Below, piece after piece: positions 11,000 to 23,448 of a stretch of 64,000 nt of DNA; the stretch's first letter is position 1; each line of letters begins with the position of its first letter. Where the stretch lies: contig JAFFSR010000306.1 of NCBI GenBank assembly GCA_017163975.1, positions 474,001 to 538,000 on the forward strand. The letters are read 5' to 3'. This DNA is from Anastatus disparis (taxonomy: Eukaryota; Arthropoda; Insecta; Hymenoptera; Eupelmidae). Under the pieces are notes generated by a model. It worked only from the letters and a program-made list of their open reading frames with translations, was not told the DNA's origin and did no database searches. The position numbers and the translations under genes are program-made.

Positions 11000-11350
11000 A
11001 TGTTACCCCCCATCTTCCCTCCATATTTCACCCATGTTCCACCTATGATCTTCCCATGATCCCCTCCATATCTCACCTAGGAATTCTCCCATGGTCTCTC
11101 CCAATCTACCCCTCCCCCCTCCTATTAAAATACATTGTTCATGTTTTTTATTTTTTAAGTTAATACTTCTTTTGGCACGCCTCGAAATTTTGCTCGGCAT
11201 TAAAATCCAAGTTGCCGCAACGTTACATTTTAATATGTGTTGTGTGCGTGTGACCCTATCTGTGCGCGCATACGCAACTAAGCTATAAGAATAAGAGAGA
11301 GAGAGAGGGAACACTATACTATACCAAGCAATGTATATTCAAGCCTGAAT

Positions 11351-11400
<50 letters not shown>
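11000..11400 (+). repeat. Pyrimidine-rich tract and (GA)n microsatellite
   Basis: At 11000-11130 there is a C/T-rich tract with recurring 'cccatg' and 'ccctcc'. At about 11355-11398 there is an uninterrupted (GA)n run. The opposed open frames here (11003-11314 and 11091-11288) reflect low complexity and are not called. Confidence 0.7.
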
Positions 11401-11401
<1 letters not shown>

Positions 11402-11439
11402 GAGCAAGCGAATTCGCACTATGCAAGCTAAGTATAGAA

Positions 11440-14189
11440 GGGGAGAGAGAAGGTAAATCGACACATCATCAACCTAAGCACTGTGCAAATCGTCCATAAC
11501 CTGAAGTATTTCCTCTTTTGTCTCTCTAAGACCGACCATAAGCCCTGAAAATCTTTAATGGGCACTGTATTCTAATGTGTTAATTATTAAAAACTTCCTG
11601 TATGTTTGTATTATGTACATGGGACGTTTCATGTCAACTCGACTGACAAAAAAATAGAATTTGCTGAAAATCCGTGAAGAGGTTCCATTTGATACCCAAA
11701 ATATACAAAAAAATTTTTAGAGGCATAGGTCAAAGGGATTACGAGTAATAAGTAATAGAATATTGTGATTTTTCAAATTTTTTTGTTAAATTACCAACTT
11801 AATTATTTTTTTCCTCAGAAACTAAGGATTTTAGAGATTCACTTATAAACATATTTATTGTTGCAAATGATGAGTAGAATCTACACAAATTTTTTTAAAT
11901 CTCAGAATTGCTGTCTTCTGATTAGTTCATTTTGTACTTTCATGTAATTTTGAATTTCTGGTGTTCGACCAGGTTGATTTCACTCAGGTTGCACTATGTT
12001 ATGTCTTTTTATAATATCTTGAAGTGAGCTTTGTCTCATCTTAGGCATAGAACTGAGAGAAGAGCTATAGAACTTTGAATATTAAAAAATAAAATAGAAT
12101 TTTCAATTTAAAACATATATACTGTGGATTTGGTTATTCGATTATAGATAATGCAATATACGAACAAATGATTTTTAAATATCTTAAAAAAGATCTATTT
12201 CTTAATAATTTAAGTATTAATTTAGAATCTGGATTGAAATATCAACTGTTCATTATTTAGACATCCTCAAAATACACTCGTAACCAAAACATATTTATGT
12301 GTTTCAATAAATTGTTATTATAATGATTTTAAATATGTGTTATAAATTTTTTTAATACATATTATTTATTTATAATTAATATTTATATCATATATCTAGA
12401 AGTAAAAGAAATGAAGTAAAATAAATTCTATAGGCATAAAATTGATTTAATATAAAACTAGCAAAAAATACCTCGCTCCTAACGTCGCTTGGTTGAATTT
12501 TCATATATTATATTATTATATATAAATTAGCCAATTTTAAAATAAAAAAGAATCGACGCAACTTATGAATTGTGATATTGTAGTTTTGTACTAAATTAAA
12601 TTTTTCTATTTTTATAAAAAGAGTAGTTAAAGTTACAATGTGCATAAAAATTGTTTAAATACAAATTATATCATGATGATTTAAGAATTTGTTCTACTAA
12701 ATTGCATTTGAATAAATGAAAGAATATAATGGTAATTTTTTCTTTTTAATCACGTGTTTCAATCATGAACTATGAAATAATCTAAAACAGTATTTGACGT
12801 TTACTAGAACTAACAACTGCACGAAGAAAAGAAAGTATTGTTAAAATAGGTTCTAAATCAAGTATATCTGATTTATGTATTAAGGTACTTCAAAAAAAAA
12901 TGACGATATAATTTCAATCAGTACTATAGCTTGAATTTTAGGGACTAATGTTGGTACTATTATATTATGAAGTAAGAGCATAAATTTGCGATGCTTACTG
13001 CCTTTTTTTGGTATTAAGACTGATCTTTCACCTACTCGATTCAAGGGCAATATTTCGCAGAAAATGCAATTATTAACCTCTTTTCGTGCGGCTTTTCCTG
13101 TTACTAAAATTGAAAATTATTAAATATAGAATTATTTATATAATATGTAACTCTTTAAAATTACCAATAATTAATATTTAAATTCGTGATATTCAAGGAT
13201 TAAAACGATACATGTTTATCTTCCATATTCCGTTTTAAAATAGTTACTTTTGAGTTTTAAATTAATGATTAGAAATTTAAAATTGATATATATATTGTAT
13301 GATTTACATTATATTTATCAACTGTTGAAAATCTTTACACAATTTATTGGGTCTTACGTTAACAGGTATTAATTATATTGAAGTTTTTCGCTCCTAACGT
13401 CGCTTAGTTGAATTTTCTTTTATTATATTATTATGTATAAATGACTAGTTTTAAGTAAATAAGAATTAATTAATTGAATTTTGAGTACTGAATAAAATTG
13501 AAAATAATTTGATGAAACATAATATAAAAATATATGTACACATGTGCTTAAAGTGAAAAAGCGTATAATTTATTTCAAGTGACTATTTCTCTCTACTGAT
13601 ATTAGAAAAAAAAAGATAGTACGATATTTGATGTAAATAAACTGAGAACTGGGTACTGAGTTACCACTATAATTTCCAGACCTCAATATATGACCATGAA
13701 TTTGAATTATGAAATTAATTTATAAGTGAAACATGCTTAAAAGAAATTCGTGTTGATTCCTAATCCTGTATTTTATATATATATGAAATACGAAATTTAA
13801 ATAGAAAAAATCATAAGGTTAAAATACAACATTTTAGTTAATTTTAAATTCGAATATTTCGGAATAAAAAAATAACTATTTACAATTACTTAACAATCCT
13901 TTTTGCATCTAGTATAAAAATTTAATGAGATACAAATATTACAAAGTGTATGTATCACAAGTAAGGTTTGCATATCATAAATATTATAATTTTTAGAAAA
14001 TTCTTGATATTAATAGATTATTAATTTGGAAAATTAAATATTTTTTATTGATGACAAGTAACTTTTCAAAAATAGTTAAAATAATACTGTTAATGTCAAT
14101 CAAATAACATTTTCATCAAAATAAATTTCAACGCTATAATTATTAAAATAAACATTTTTATTTAACTACAATCTATTGTAATAATTATT

Positions 14190-14195
<6 letters not shown>
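11440..14195. other. AT-rich region without genes; one direct repeat pair
   Basis: No ORF of note on either strand. A motif 'cgctcctaacgtcgctt' followed by ttgaattttc and a TATTATATTATTAT run occurs at about 12473 and again at about 13388, 915 bp apart. Near 11618 the motif 'gggacgtttcatgtcaactc' matches the core of the array at 50.9-53.0 kb. A block at 12378-12470 resembles 45957-46060. Confidence 0.55.

Positions 14196-14245
<50 letters not shown>
14196..14245. repeat. (TA)n microsatellite
   Basis: About 50 bp of uninterrupted TA dinucleotide, bounded by AT-rich inverted flanks (attattttttta / taaaaaataat). Confidence 0.95.
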
Positions 14246-14249
<4 letters not shown>

Positions 14250-14529
14250 ATAATAATTTTATTTGATGAACAGTTATATAAATATTATATATTTATAATT
14301 GTATAACTAAATTTATTAAATTAAAATTGTATTCAGTTATCATTCAGAGAATGAGGTATTTAAATTAGTTTTCATGAAAATATATTATTTAAAAAGTTAC
14401 TTGTTGGCAGTTTTTTATAAATAACATACATTTAACCTTAATTACATTTTCATTTGTACACGTGTTTATATTTAAATGAATTGTGATTTATACAAAAATT
14501 TTTAGCAATTCATTTCATTGAAGCCATTA

Positions 14530-14659
14530 GTATATTACACACCAAGGGAGGTAAAGTACTGGCGAGTCCATAGCACATATAATTGCCACCTCGAGCCGAA
14601 GGCGAGGGTGGCAAATATGTGCTATGGGCTCGCCATTTTACCTCCCGTGGAGTGTATAC
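14530..14659. repeat. GC-rich hairpin module, member 3
   Basis: Inverted arms of about 55 bp (gaggtaaa, tggcgag, catagcacatat on one side, complements on the other) around a loop with cgagccgaaggcgaggg. Its stem is related to that of member 5 at 49242 (both have the 'catagcac' segment). Confidence 0.8.
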
Positions 14660-14661
14660 TA

Positions 14662-14750
14662 TTTTTCGCCATACCCGGGCCGAAACTATGACTTTTGTTT
14701 TTTGGCGCCGGGACGAAAGTCGTAGTTTCGGGCAGGGTATGGCGAAAAAT
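14662..14750. repeat. Second hairpin adjoining member 3
   Basis: Arms tcgccatacccgggccgaaa and its imperfect complement around the apical 'acttttgttttttggcgccg'. A hairpin with the same apical sequence pattern follows member 5 at 49374-49465, so the two hairpins travel as a unit. Confidence 0.8.
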
Positions 14751-15432
14751 ATTTTTTTACCATATCCAACCCGAAAGTTTCTACTTTCATCCCCACTACT
14801 TCAACCGAAAGTCTCACATTCTTGCCGGGGCAGGAAGCAAAAAGAACGTTTTGCGCAGGCGCTAACGACAAAGTATAGCATACGTTATATCTCTCTGCCT
14901 CTTTCTTTTCCCCATATAATGTCTAATACACCTAGCCTTTTTGCTCTTCATCAAAAATCATATTAAGAACAAAACAAAGGCAGATATCAAAATCTTTTTC
15001 TGTTTCTTTTTCAAAATCTCTTAAATTTGAAACAAAAACAACAAAATGTATACATTATAATGTATATGTATACATTGTATTATATTATTATTTAGTTAAA
15101 AATGTGTGTGATGAAAAATGTGTGCATTGAAACAGAGTGTATCGAAGAATAACTCTATCAGATTAAATAATAAATTTTTTTTTTATTAATGAACTATCAT
15201 TACGAGTGTTACCGTGTAGTGTATTATCGTGTAGTGTATATAATAGAACAAAGCATAGAAACTTTAAAAATTCGTGTGATGAAAAATTAGAATAATTCAT
15301 AATCTCTTTTTTTATTAATGAATCATCATTACGAGTGTTACCGTGTAGTGTATCTAGTAGAACAATATAGCATAACGTTTACGTTATACGTAATTTTAGT
15401 TGACAACTTTCGGCTTGGCTATGGTAAAAAAT

Positions 15433-15560
15433 TGTATACGCGCCACGGGAGTGAAGGGGGACATCTTAACCCACGCGTTTATCGCCCTCGCCTTCGGCTC
15501 GGGCGATAACATACGCGCGGGTTAGAATGTTCCCCTTCCCTCCCTTGGTGCGTAATATAC
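15433..15560. repeat. GC-rich hairpin module, member 4
   Basis: Outer ends GTATACGCGCC / GGTGCGTAATATAC and stem 'ggggacatcttaaccc...gcg'. The loop, cgccctcgccttcggctcgg, is the reverse complement of the loop in member 3, although the stem sequence is different. It forms the right end of the composite element. Confidence 0.8.
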
Positions 15561-15961
15561 TATTAATAAGAGAAACATTAATTTTTAAAAAATATCAAAT
15601 TACCTCATTTGAAAAATTATAATTACATGATGTAAAAATATTTTTTTTAATATCGTTTGAACATAAATTTTATGAAATGCAATTTAAAAAAATTATTTAT
15701 TAGATATTAAATTTTTTTAATAGTCAATTATAAAGATAGGACAATATATAAAATATGAATAAATGTTTCGGATTATGTCTATAATTATGCATTTATATGT
15801 ATGAACTGTCTAGATAGAAGTAGAATTCCCCCTAAAAAAGTAAATATTTAAAAAAAAAATTTACTTATTATTTGCGAAACATTTATTATGAATGAGGAAA
15901 AAAATAATATTCTGTAATATGACTCTATAATTTGTATTAAATATGACACAAATCATTGAAA

Positions 15962-17664
15962 GTACCCTGATAGAAAATTAAGCGTAGTTTGTCCAGAATT
16001 TCTCAAATTTTCTGTTCGGTGGGCAGATTCTATTCATATGTTCTGCCCAAAAACCCCATGTGCTGGCGACGGTTTTTTCACAGAATCTGCCCAGACTTTG
16101 TTAGAAATGAAATAAAATTGATTTGAGGTTATGAACGAGTTGTATATTATGAGCAAATATGATTCCCGATCAAACATTAGTGTAAAATTTTCAGCTAAGT
16201 AATTACAATTCAATTTTAACATATAATAAGTATAAAAAAAACAAGAAAAAATTTGTTATAAAAAATATGAATTTAGCAAACTAAAGTTAATTGATTGATT
16301 TTTTGAGATCACAAACATTTATTATTTTTATAAGATTCTATTAGATTGATGCATAAATAATGTTCAGCTAACTAATAATGTTTAGCTGGTATATAAAGAA
16401 TATTCAGCTAATAAATTTGATCAAAATTTCATACATTTTTTGTGATAAATTTTTATTAAATAAATAATATAAGACATATACTTAAACTTTCTAATAAAGA
16501 AAAATAGAACAAATATTTATTGAATAACTTAAATGAAAACTTTTTTTTAGTTGAACATACTCTGAAATGACCAAGGTAGTTGACTCTGATCTTGCTATAC
16601 GTAGGAGAAAAAGAAAGACCATGATAAAACTGAATTTAAGCCTGAAAAAAATCAAATTTAAATGTAATGATAAATTTTTTTCTTATAATATCAAGTAATC
16701 AAACTTTTTTTTACCTTAATTTATATTAAATATAAGACTTTGGTCCATACATGATTTTAAAAAATCTTATCTGGTGCTTAAAATCCTTTTGATTAATCGA
16801 AAACTTAATTTTTTCTATTTTGATGGTTGTCGTAAGCTTTCTCAGCCAATTTTCAACAAATTGACCTCAAAATTTCCAGAAATGTTGTATTTATATATGT
16901 TTACAAAATAACAATGCTAGAATTTTGATAAGACAAATTAAAGTAAATGTTGAACTGAATTATATACATGAAATTCACAAAAATATCTATTTTTTCAAAT
17001 ATTTTCAACTTTTTCTGAACCAAACTTTTAAATTATTTTTTTTTAAAAGAACTTAAACTGTTATTTTGTAAAGATATATAAGTTGAAGATCTCTACAAAT
17101 TCCGAAGTCAATCTGTTGAAAATTGGCAGAAAAAGTTTGCAATAATCATTAAAATAGAAAAAAATCAAGTCTTCGATTCCAAAATCAAGTGTTCGGATGA
17201 AGGAAGATTTCAATCAGATGAGATTTTTTAAAATTATTCATTGACAGAAGTCTTGTATTTAATATATATTTAAGGTGAAAAAAGTTAGATTAATTAATAT
17301 TATAATAAAAAAAATTATCATGGCATTAAAATTTGATTTTTTTTCTAGGCTTTATCTTAGTCCTGATACTTTAATATATCATGGTATACATTTTAAAAGA
17401 CGTTCTTAGTTTTATAATTAATTTAAGAGGATTATTAAGAAAATTTCTAAACAAATTCTCATAACTAAATTCACTGAGTCTAAATAATTTTCAAATTTGT
17501 AAGTTTGAGGTTATAAATCTATTTACTATCATTTAACAGATCCTGGGCATAAACCGGTGAACTCTGACATATTACGGTAAAATATCTGCGCAAATTCTGT
17601 TAAAATATCTGGGCACTAGTGAGTGAAGAGAGCAAAAAGAATGGTTAATTTTCTACCAGGGTAC
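15962..17664. mobile_element. Terminal-inverted-repeat element with internal palindrome (~1.7 kb)
   Basis: The left end GTACCCTGATAGAAAATTAA is matched by the complement at the right end (ttaattttctaccagggtac, ending 17664). Inside, about 16600-16920 and 17055-17400 are long imperfect inverted arms (for example 'agccaattttcaacaaattg' near 16844 against 'caatctgttgaaaattggc' near 17112). No transposase frame is present, so it is non-autonomous. The target duplication is not clear. Confidence 0.65.
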
Positions 17665-18600
17665 AATTATTTCATTATGTTAAATTTGTTGTCAAAGTTT
17701 GATTATATTTTACTATAAGAAGATAAAAAAATTAACTGTCTTTCCATTCTATTGCTGAATTTCCATAAAAGGAATGTATTTACTTGTAGTATATCTCGTG
17801 ATGATTATTTATTTGAATTTTGAAATTATTCCAATCATTAGTTTTCAAGATATTTAAATTTCTGATTCCGAATGGAAAAATTTTAGTAAATAATATTGGA
17901 ACCCAAACTTCTCAATAAGTAATGAATAGATTTATGTAAAAATTTAACTGAATAGTCTTCGTGATACATACTGTATGATAATGCATCTATTTATTCAAAA
18001 TTTTAAAATACAATGGAAATATAATCAATATTTATGGGTGCTTTCCATTTCACATTTCCTTAAATAATTTATATTTATAAAATTCACATAATATCATATA
18101 AAAACTATTAAAATGAGAATCATATATTCAATATAATTGTCAACTATGAATAAAAAGTTTAAAAAATTAAGTGATAACTTATAAATAGTTATATTATTTT
18201 ATTGAATACATTTCCAACCTAAATAATTAACTTCATGTTAAAACTAAATTTAATTAGCATTCAATACCACAAGTTATTTAAAAAATTCACCATTATTCAA
18301 AATTATTAAAAAGTTATTTATAAAAAGTATTCCCATATCAAAATTTCAAAATTATACGAGTTTAATTTTTTATTCTTTACATTAGAGAATTAGTTTTGAT
18401 GTTGAAATTTTTTTGTGAAATAAAACATATATATATATATATATATATATTATCTCATAGTAAAATATTTTATCACCTTGTATGAAAATTATTTTTTAAA
18501 AGTAGAATAATGCTGCGAATAAACAAATGATTATAAGAAAATATTGAAAACTGTAAATAACAATAAAAAAGCGTTAGGCTAGAAATAAATAATAGTTCTC
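17665..18600. other. AT-rich spacer with short (AT)n run
   Basis: No gene or clear element. A short (AT)n run lies at about 18426-18450. Confidence 0.5.
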
Positions 18601-20030
18601 ACATAGTATGGAAGATTTCACAGAAATATTTCGAATTATTCCACTGGAATATTTCAATGGAACCTTTCATGCAGATTATTGAAAGTCTTCACGGAATATT
18701 TCAGAATATTCCACTGGAATCTTCCATTGAAAGCTTCCAGGAATATTTCAAAGGAATGTTCGAAAACTTTTTCGAAATATTCCATGTAATATTCACGAGA
18801 AATTTCTGAAATATTTCATAAAATATTCCATGCAATGTTTATGGATATTCCAGTAAAATATTTCATGAAAGATTCCAGAAAGATTCCAGAAACATTTCGC
18901 TGGAAGATTCCGATAAACTTTAAAATCGTACTGCGGATAATTACATAAATCTTTCAGAACTGGTCAACTAAATATTCCACAGAAAGATTCAAGAGCAGGC
19001 CGGATTCGCTGTCCTTGTCTAATTGGCATTTTTGTTATTTACTCAAGTATTAATCGGTGTATCTGCAAATTGAAGGTTAAGCGCAATAGATATTATTATT
19101 ACAAATATTTATGCACAAGAAAAAAAAAATCTATCGCTTTGTTTTTGAGAAAAGTAAGGAACGCGAAAATATTATAAACATAATCTTTTACTTCGGCGTT
19201 CCTTACTTTTTCTCAAAAACAAATCGATAGATTTTTTTTTTCTGTGCATAGATATTCATAATAATAATATCTATTGCGATCAACCTTTATTTTGAAGATA
19301 CACCGATTAATACTTGAGTAAATAACAAAAAACTCAATTGTTACTCGGTCGGTATCAGGTTCTACTCCGGCCTGCTGTTAAGTAATCTTCCAGTGGAATA
19401 TTTTATGAAAGATTTCAGAAAGATTCCATAAACATTTCACTGGAAGATTTCAAAAAACTTTAAAATCGTACAACGAAATATTAGATAAATCTTCTATAAA
19501 TATTCCACGAAAAATTTCACAGGAAGATTAAAGTTATCTTCCGATGAAATATTTCATGAAAGATTTCAGGAAGATTTCGATAAACATTAAAATCGTACAG
19601 CGGAATATTACATAAATCTTACATGAATATTCCACGAAATGTTCCACAGAAATATTCAAGTAACCTTCCAGTGGAATATTTTATGAAAGATTTCAGAAAG
19701 ATTCCATAAACATTTCACTGGAAGATTCCAAAAAACTTTCAAATCGTACAGTGGAATGTAACATAAATCTTCCATAAATAGTCAACGAAATATTCCACAA
19801 AAAGATTTAAGTAATCTTCCAGTGGAATATTTCATTAAAGATTTCAGAAAGATTCCAAAAACATTTCACTGGAAGATTCCTAAAAACTTTTAAATCGTAC
19901 AGCGAAATATTACATAAATCTGCCGTAAATATTCCACGAAATGTTCCACAGAAATATTCAAGTAACCTTCCAGTGGAATATTGCTTAAAAGAATCTAGAA
20001 TGATTCCATGAAGTTTTCGTTGGAAGATTG
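18600..20030 (+). repeat. Diverged ~150-bp tandem satellite
   Basis: Units begin near 'aagtaatcttccagtgg' and recur at about 19380, 19535, 19660, 19808 and 19960. Each contains 'tttcactggaagatt' and 'aaatcgtac'. Spacing is about 150 bp except for one shorter unit (~125 bp). An earlier unit at about 18840 is split by the MITE at 18996-19374. The sequence is full of gaatattcc/ggaatattt palindromes. Confidence 0.75.
18996..19374. mobile_element. MITE family E with long inverted arms
   Basis: Ends CAGGCCGGA / TCCGGCCTG with inverted arms of roughly 160 bp, around a centre near 19165-19195 ('aaaatattataaacataatc'). It interrupts the 150-bp satellite. A diverged fragment with 'ttttacttnggcnttcc' and 'acttttctcaa' occurs at about 19188-19220 and again at 59540-59575, which suggests a dispersed family. 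I could not settle the target duplication. Confidence 0.75.
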
Positions 20031-21053
20031 CGCGGAACGTTACGGGAGGTTTCCAGTGACGCCGATAAGGGGATGTTTGTTAAATGGGAGTTTTATCCCC
20101 AAGCGGTTGAAAGATACCTCACTTACTATAAAAGCGAAAGGGTATCAGCACTTTGATGTGCACAGTCGAAGCGAATATTTAAATGCGATTTTATAACTAA
20201 ATTTTTATGTATGCGTATATGTATTGATGTATAAGTGTAATGTGTTATTATATAATATATATACCATCCCCTCACAGCATTTCACATTTTCCAAAAATCT
20301 TCCAGGAACATTTCATGAAAAATGAGAGATTACCCAAACCTTCCATTTTTATATTCTTCAAATCTCTCAAGAGTATTCCATGGATTATTTCAATGTAGGA
20401 ACAATCAAGCACATACGAATATTGCAGGAATATTTCACGGAAGATTCCTGAATATTATATATTCCACGGAATATTTTACGATAGATTTCTAAAATCTTCC
20501 AGAAATATTTCATGGAATATTTCATGAAAAATTCTTTAAATCTTTCGTGCATATTCTATGAAAGATTCTTTAGATCTTTCGTTTATATTCCATGAAAGGT
20601 TTATAAAATGTTTCAAATCTACCGTTCCCATATTCCGGAAATTTTCAATGAATGTTCCAACGGAATATTTCATGAAATATTCCTGCAAGATTCCTGAAAT
20701 ATTTCGATAAAAGATCTGAGATGTCCTAGATCTTCCAATGAAATATTCTTAGAATCTTCCAGCAATATTCCATGGAATATTCCAATGTAGGAAGAATCAA
20801 AGACATACGAATATTACAGGAATATTCCATGGAAGATTCCTAAAATATTTCAAATCTTCGCTGCCAATGTTCCAGGAAGCTTCCATAAATATTTCATGCT
20901 GTGTGGGTTGTTTATTATCATTTATACATTATTTTAATGTAGATACTGCAAATAACCATAAATAACTGTAAATAAATTGAAGAATACAATTATTAAAAAT
21001 AATTCAAAATAATTTTGATTTTAGTTCTTTTTACAACAAACTTTTTTTAATGA

Positions 21054-21056
<3 letters not shown>
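20031..21056. other. Degenerate gaatattcc-rich repeats; no gene
   Basis: More diverged copies of the same short palindromic motifs as the satellite to the left (catggaatattt, attccatgga). A 62-codon frame at 20008-20196 is GC-richer than its surroundings but resembles nothing I know, so it is not called as a gene. Confidence 0.5.

Positions 21057-21113
<57 letters not shown>
21057..21113. repeat. (AT)n microsatellite at the edge of a palindrome
   Basis: About 55 bp of TA dinucleotide running directly into 'tatggaacatttcaaacc', the start of the palindrome to the right. Confidence 0.95.
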
Positions 21114-21115
<2 letters not shown>

Positions 21116-22100
21116 AACATTTCAAACCAACTGGAAGAGCAGAAAAATAAAAATCTCTAAAACTCTGGGAATATATCCTGCCTTTCACTCAAAATGTGAA
21201 ATAAAATTTTCAAGGATTTAGATTGGGAGGATCAAGAGCCATAGATTCTTGAAATTTAGAAATTTTTCAAAATTTTTGGAAAAGTCCCAGCTTGATCATT
21301 TTTTTTCCTGAAAATCCTAATATTTTAGAGAGAAATTCATGAGAATACTTCTTGTTGTTAATGAAAAGCAGAGTTAGCATGATTCTTTACAGACCTGAAT
21401 TTTGAAGTTTTCTATTGGTTCTTATATGTATTACATGGTAATTGAAATTACTCATTGCTCCCCATTTCAGGAATTTCTTTTCGCGGGCTTATTTTCCTCT
21501 ATTTCACGTGAACTTTAAAATGAATTTATGATCATGTAAGTCAGAGCCATCAATAAGGAGATAAAACAGTTTAAAATATATATTATCATGTATGATTAAT
21601 TTTTATATTGAAAATAAATTAGACATGAAAATATATATTTTAGACTGTTATAACTCCTTATTGGTGGCTCTTTCTTACACAATCAAAAATTTATGTTTAA
21701 GTTGATAAAAAATAGAAGGAAATAAGCCCTCGAAAAGCAATTTCTGAAGTAGCAGACAATGAGTAATTTCAATTACCATGTAATACATGTAAGAACCAAT
21801 AGAAAACTTCAAAATTTAGCTCTGTAAAAAATAATGCTAACTCTCCTCTTTATCTAGAACAAGAAGAATTCTCATGAATTTCTCTCTAAAACATCAAGAT
21901 TTTCAGAAAAAAAATGATCAAGTTGGTACTTTTCCAAAAATTTTGAAAATTTCCAAATTTCAAGGATCTATGACTCTTGATCCTTCAAATCTAAATCCTT
22001 AAATATTTTTTTACACATTTTGAGTAACAGACAGAATATATTCTCAGAGTTTCAGCGATTTTTATTTTTTTGCTCTTCCAGTTGGTGTAAAATGTCCCAT
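21108..22100. mobile_element. Near-1-kb palindrome with ~480-bp arms
   Basis: The left arm begins 'aacatttcaaaccaactgga'. The right arm ends in its complement ('ccagttggtgtaaaatgtcc') near 22078-22095. Intermediate blocks pair as well: 'tctattggttcttatatgta' at about 21411 with its complement near 21795, and 'catgtaagtcagagccatca' with its counterpart near 21665. The spacer at 21590-21610 is tiny. No coding sequence. Foldback element. Confidence 0.75.
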
Positions 22101-23158
22101 ATATTTATAGTAAGACGAAAATTTTGAGCCCATGCACGACTTTTTTAGTGATCTACAATTTTGGACAGAGCCATTATCCGTTTGACGTGGATTGACCCAT
22201 ATATGTCCAAAATTGTAGATCACTAAAAAAGTCGTGCATGGGCTCAAAATTTTCGTTCTACACTCTACTTTCTTTTGCAATGTGGCGATTTTGAGAAATC
22301 CAAAATGGCGGCCTCAATATGGTGACTCAAATCTAGAAATTTCATAAAAAATTTTCAAAAATTAATTTTAATTCATTCAAATCTGATTCTACATATCTTT
22401 TATATCAGAAATCAATTTAGCGTTCGATTTTACATGAGAATATAGTATTGCACTCAAGGTAAAAGAATTTTACAATATCTGTTGGAGTGTCGAACGACGT
22501 AATTACAGAAAAATACGTTTCAAACTGTGGTTTCTTGGAGGACAAAAATTTTCTTTTAGTCAATATTTGATTAATTTTTACATAATTACGTCGTTTGACA
22601 CTCCAACAGACCCCGGTTTCGGATTCAGCAACACGTAAAACTTCTGAAGGTGTCCTAATGTTATCAAATAATAAAAGATATTCGCGATTTGAACTTCCAA
22701 TGACTTTCATACAGATCTTGTAGGGTTAAGCGGACATCAGATTTAAATTCAGTAACTCGAGTTATCTATCAGTATCTTCATTTTCTCACCAATCAACATT
22801 GATCAATGAGTAATTTGAGAAATAACTATTATTTCCTGATATGACCTTCCGATGACATTATAAATTTTTTTTACCTCGAGTGCAATACTATATTCCTATG
22901 TAAAATTGAACGCTAAATTGATTTCTAATGTAAAAAAATATGTAGTATCTGATTTGAATAAATTAAAATCAATTTTTGAAAATTTTTTATGATATCTCTA
23001 GGTTTGAGCCGCCATATTGGAGCCGCCATTTTGGATTTTTTAAAATCACCACATTGCAAAAGAAAGTAGAGTGTAAGACAAAAATTTTGAGCTTATATAC
23101 GATTTTTTTTGTGATCTACAATTTTGGACAGAGCCATTATCCGTTGACGTGGATTGAC

Positions 23159-23160
<2 letters not shown>
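22096..23160. mobile_element. Second long palindrome (~370-bp arms) abutting the first
   Basis: 22096-22465 is repeated in reverse complement at about 22862-23160. Pairs include 'tgcaatgtggcgattttgag' at 22277 with 'aaaatcaccacattgcaaaa' at 23041, and 'gagtgcaatactatat' at 22879 with its complement near 22443. The first 170 bp also fold on themselves (acgacttttttagtgatcta pairs with its complement near 22215). A smaller inverted pair sits in the spacer (22480-22609). Frames through it, such as 22417-22710 minus, are artefacts. Confidence 0.75.
22480..22609. mobile_element. Short inverted-repeat element inside the palindrome spacer
   Basis: Arms 'ctgttggagtgtcgaacgac' and its complement ending 22609 enclose about 75 bp. 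MITE-like; the target duplication is not resolved. Confidence 0.5.

Positions 23161-23208
<48 letters not shown>
23159..23208. repeat. (AT)n microsatellite at the right end of the palindrome
   Basis: About 48 bp of AT dinucleotide directly following 'gattgaccc', the mirror arrangement of the microsatellite at 21057. Confidence 0.95.
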
Positions 23209-23214
<6 letters not shown>

Positions 23215-23448
23215 TTGCCGAAAATAATTTTTTATCATAATATTATTTTTACAAATTTCATTATTATTTATTTATCATATAACAATTAATTCATAGCATT
23301 TTTCATAATTTCTTTAATTTTTCAGCTTTTCAAGTGAAAAGGCAGTAAATTAAATCATTTAATATAAAAGCAATTCTTTTGTGAATATCTTTGGAAAAAG
23401 TTCATTAAAAATGACTGAAAATTCTCAAGAGAATTTTCTTTTTCAATA

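Larger units (their letters stand above)
14530..15560. mobile_element. Composite nested-hairpin element (~1.03 kb)
   Basis: The ends are inverted: GTATATTACACACCAAGGGAGG at the left and the complement of GTATATTACGCACCAAGGGAGG at the right, with 'att' immediately outside AGTATATT/AATATACT on both sides. Each end is itself a hairpin (14530-14659 and 15433-15560). Inside these lies a second inverted pair, ccatatccaacccgaaagtt near 14760 against aactttcggcttggctatgg near 15405. An additional hairpin stands at 14662-14750. The central 600 bp is AT-rich without a gene; the frame at 14583-14966 is an artefact. Probably a non-autonomous mobile element of a family I do not recognise. Confidence 0.6.

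Noticed and set aside
14583..14966. 127-codon ORF and its antisense partner
   Set aside because: Both run through nested hairpins; palindromic DNA yields matching open frames on both strands.
20008..20196. 62-codon ORF with GC-richer composition
   Set aside because: Too short, no recognisable motif, and next to satellite DNA; could be an exon fragment but not supportable.
22417..22710. 97-codon minus-strand ORF
   Set aside because: Spans an inverted pair in a palindrome spacer; no family resemblance.
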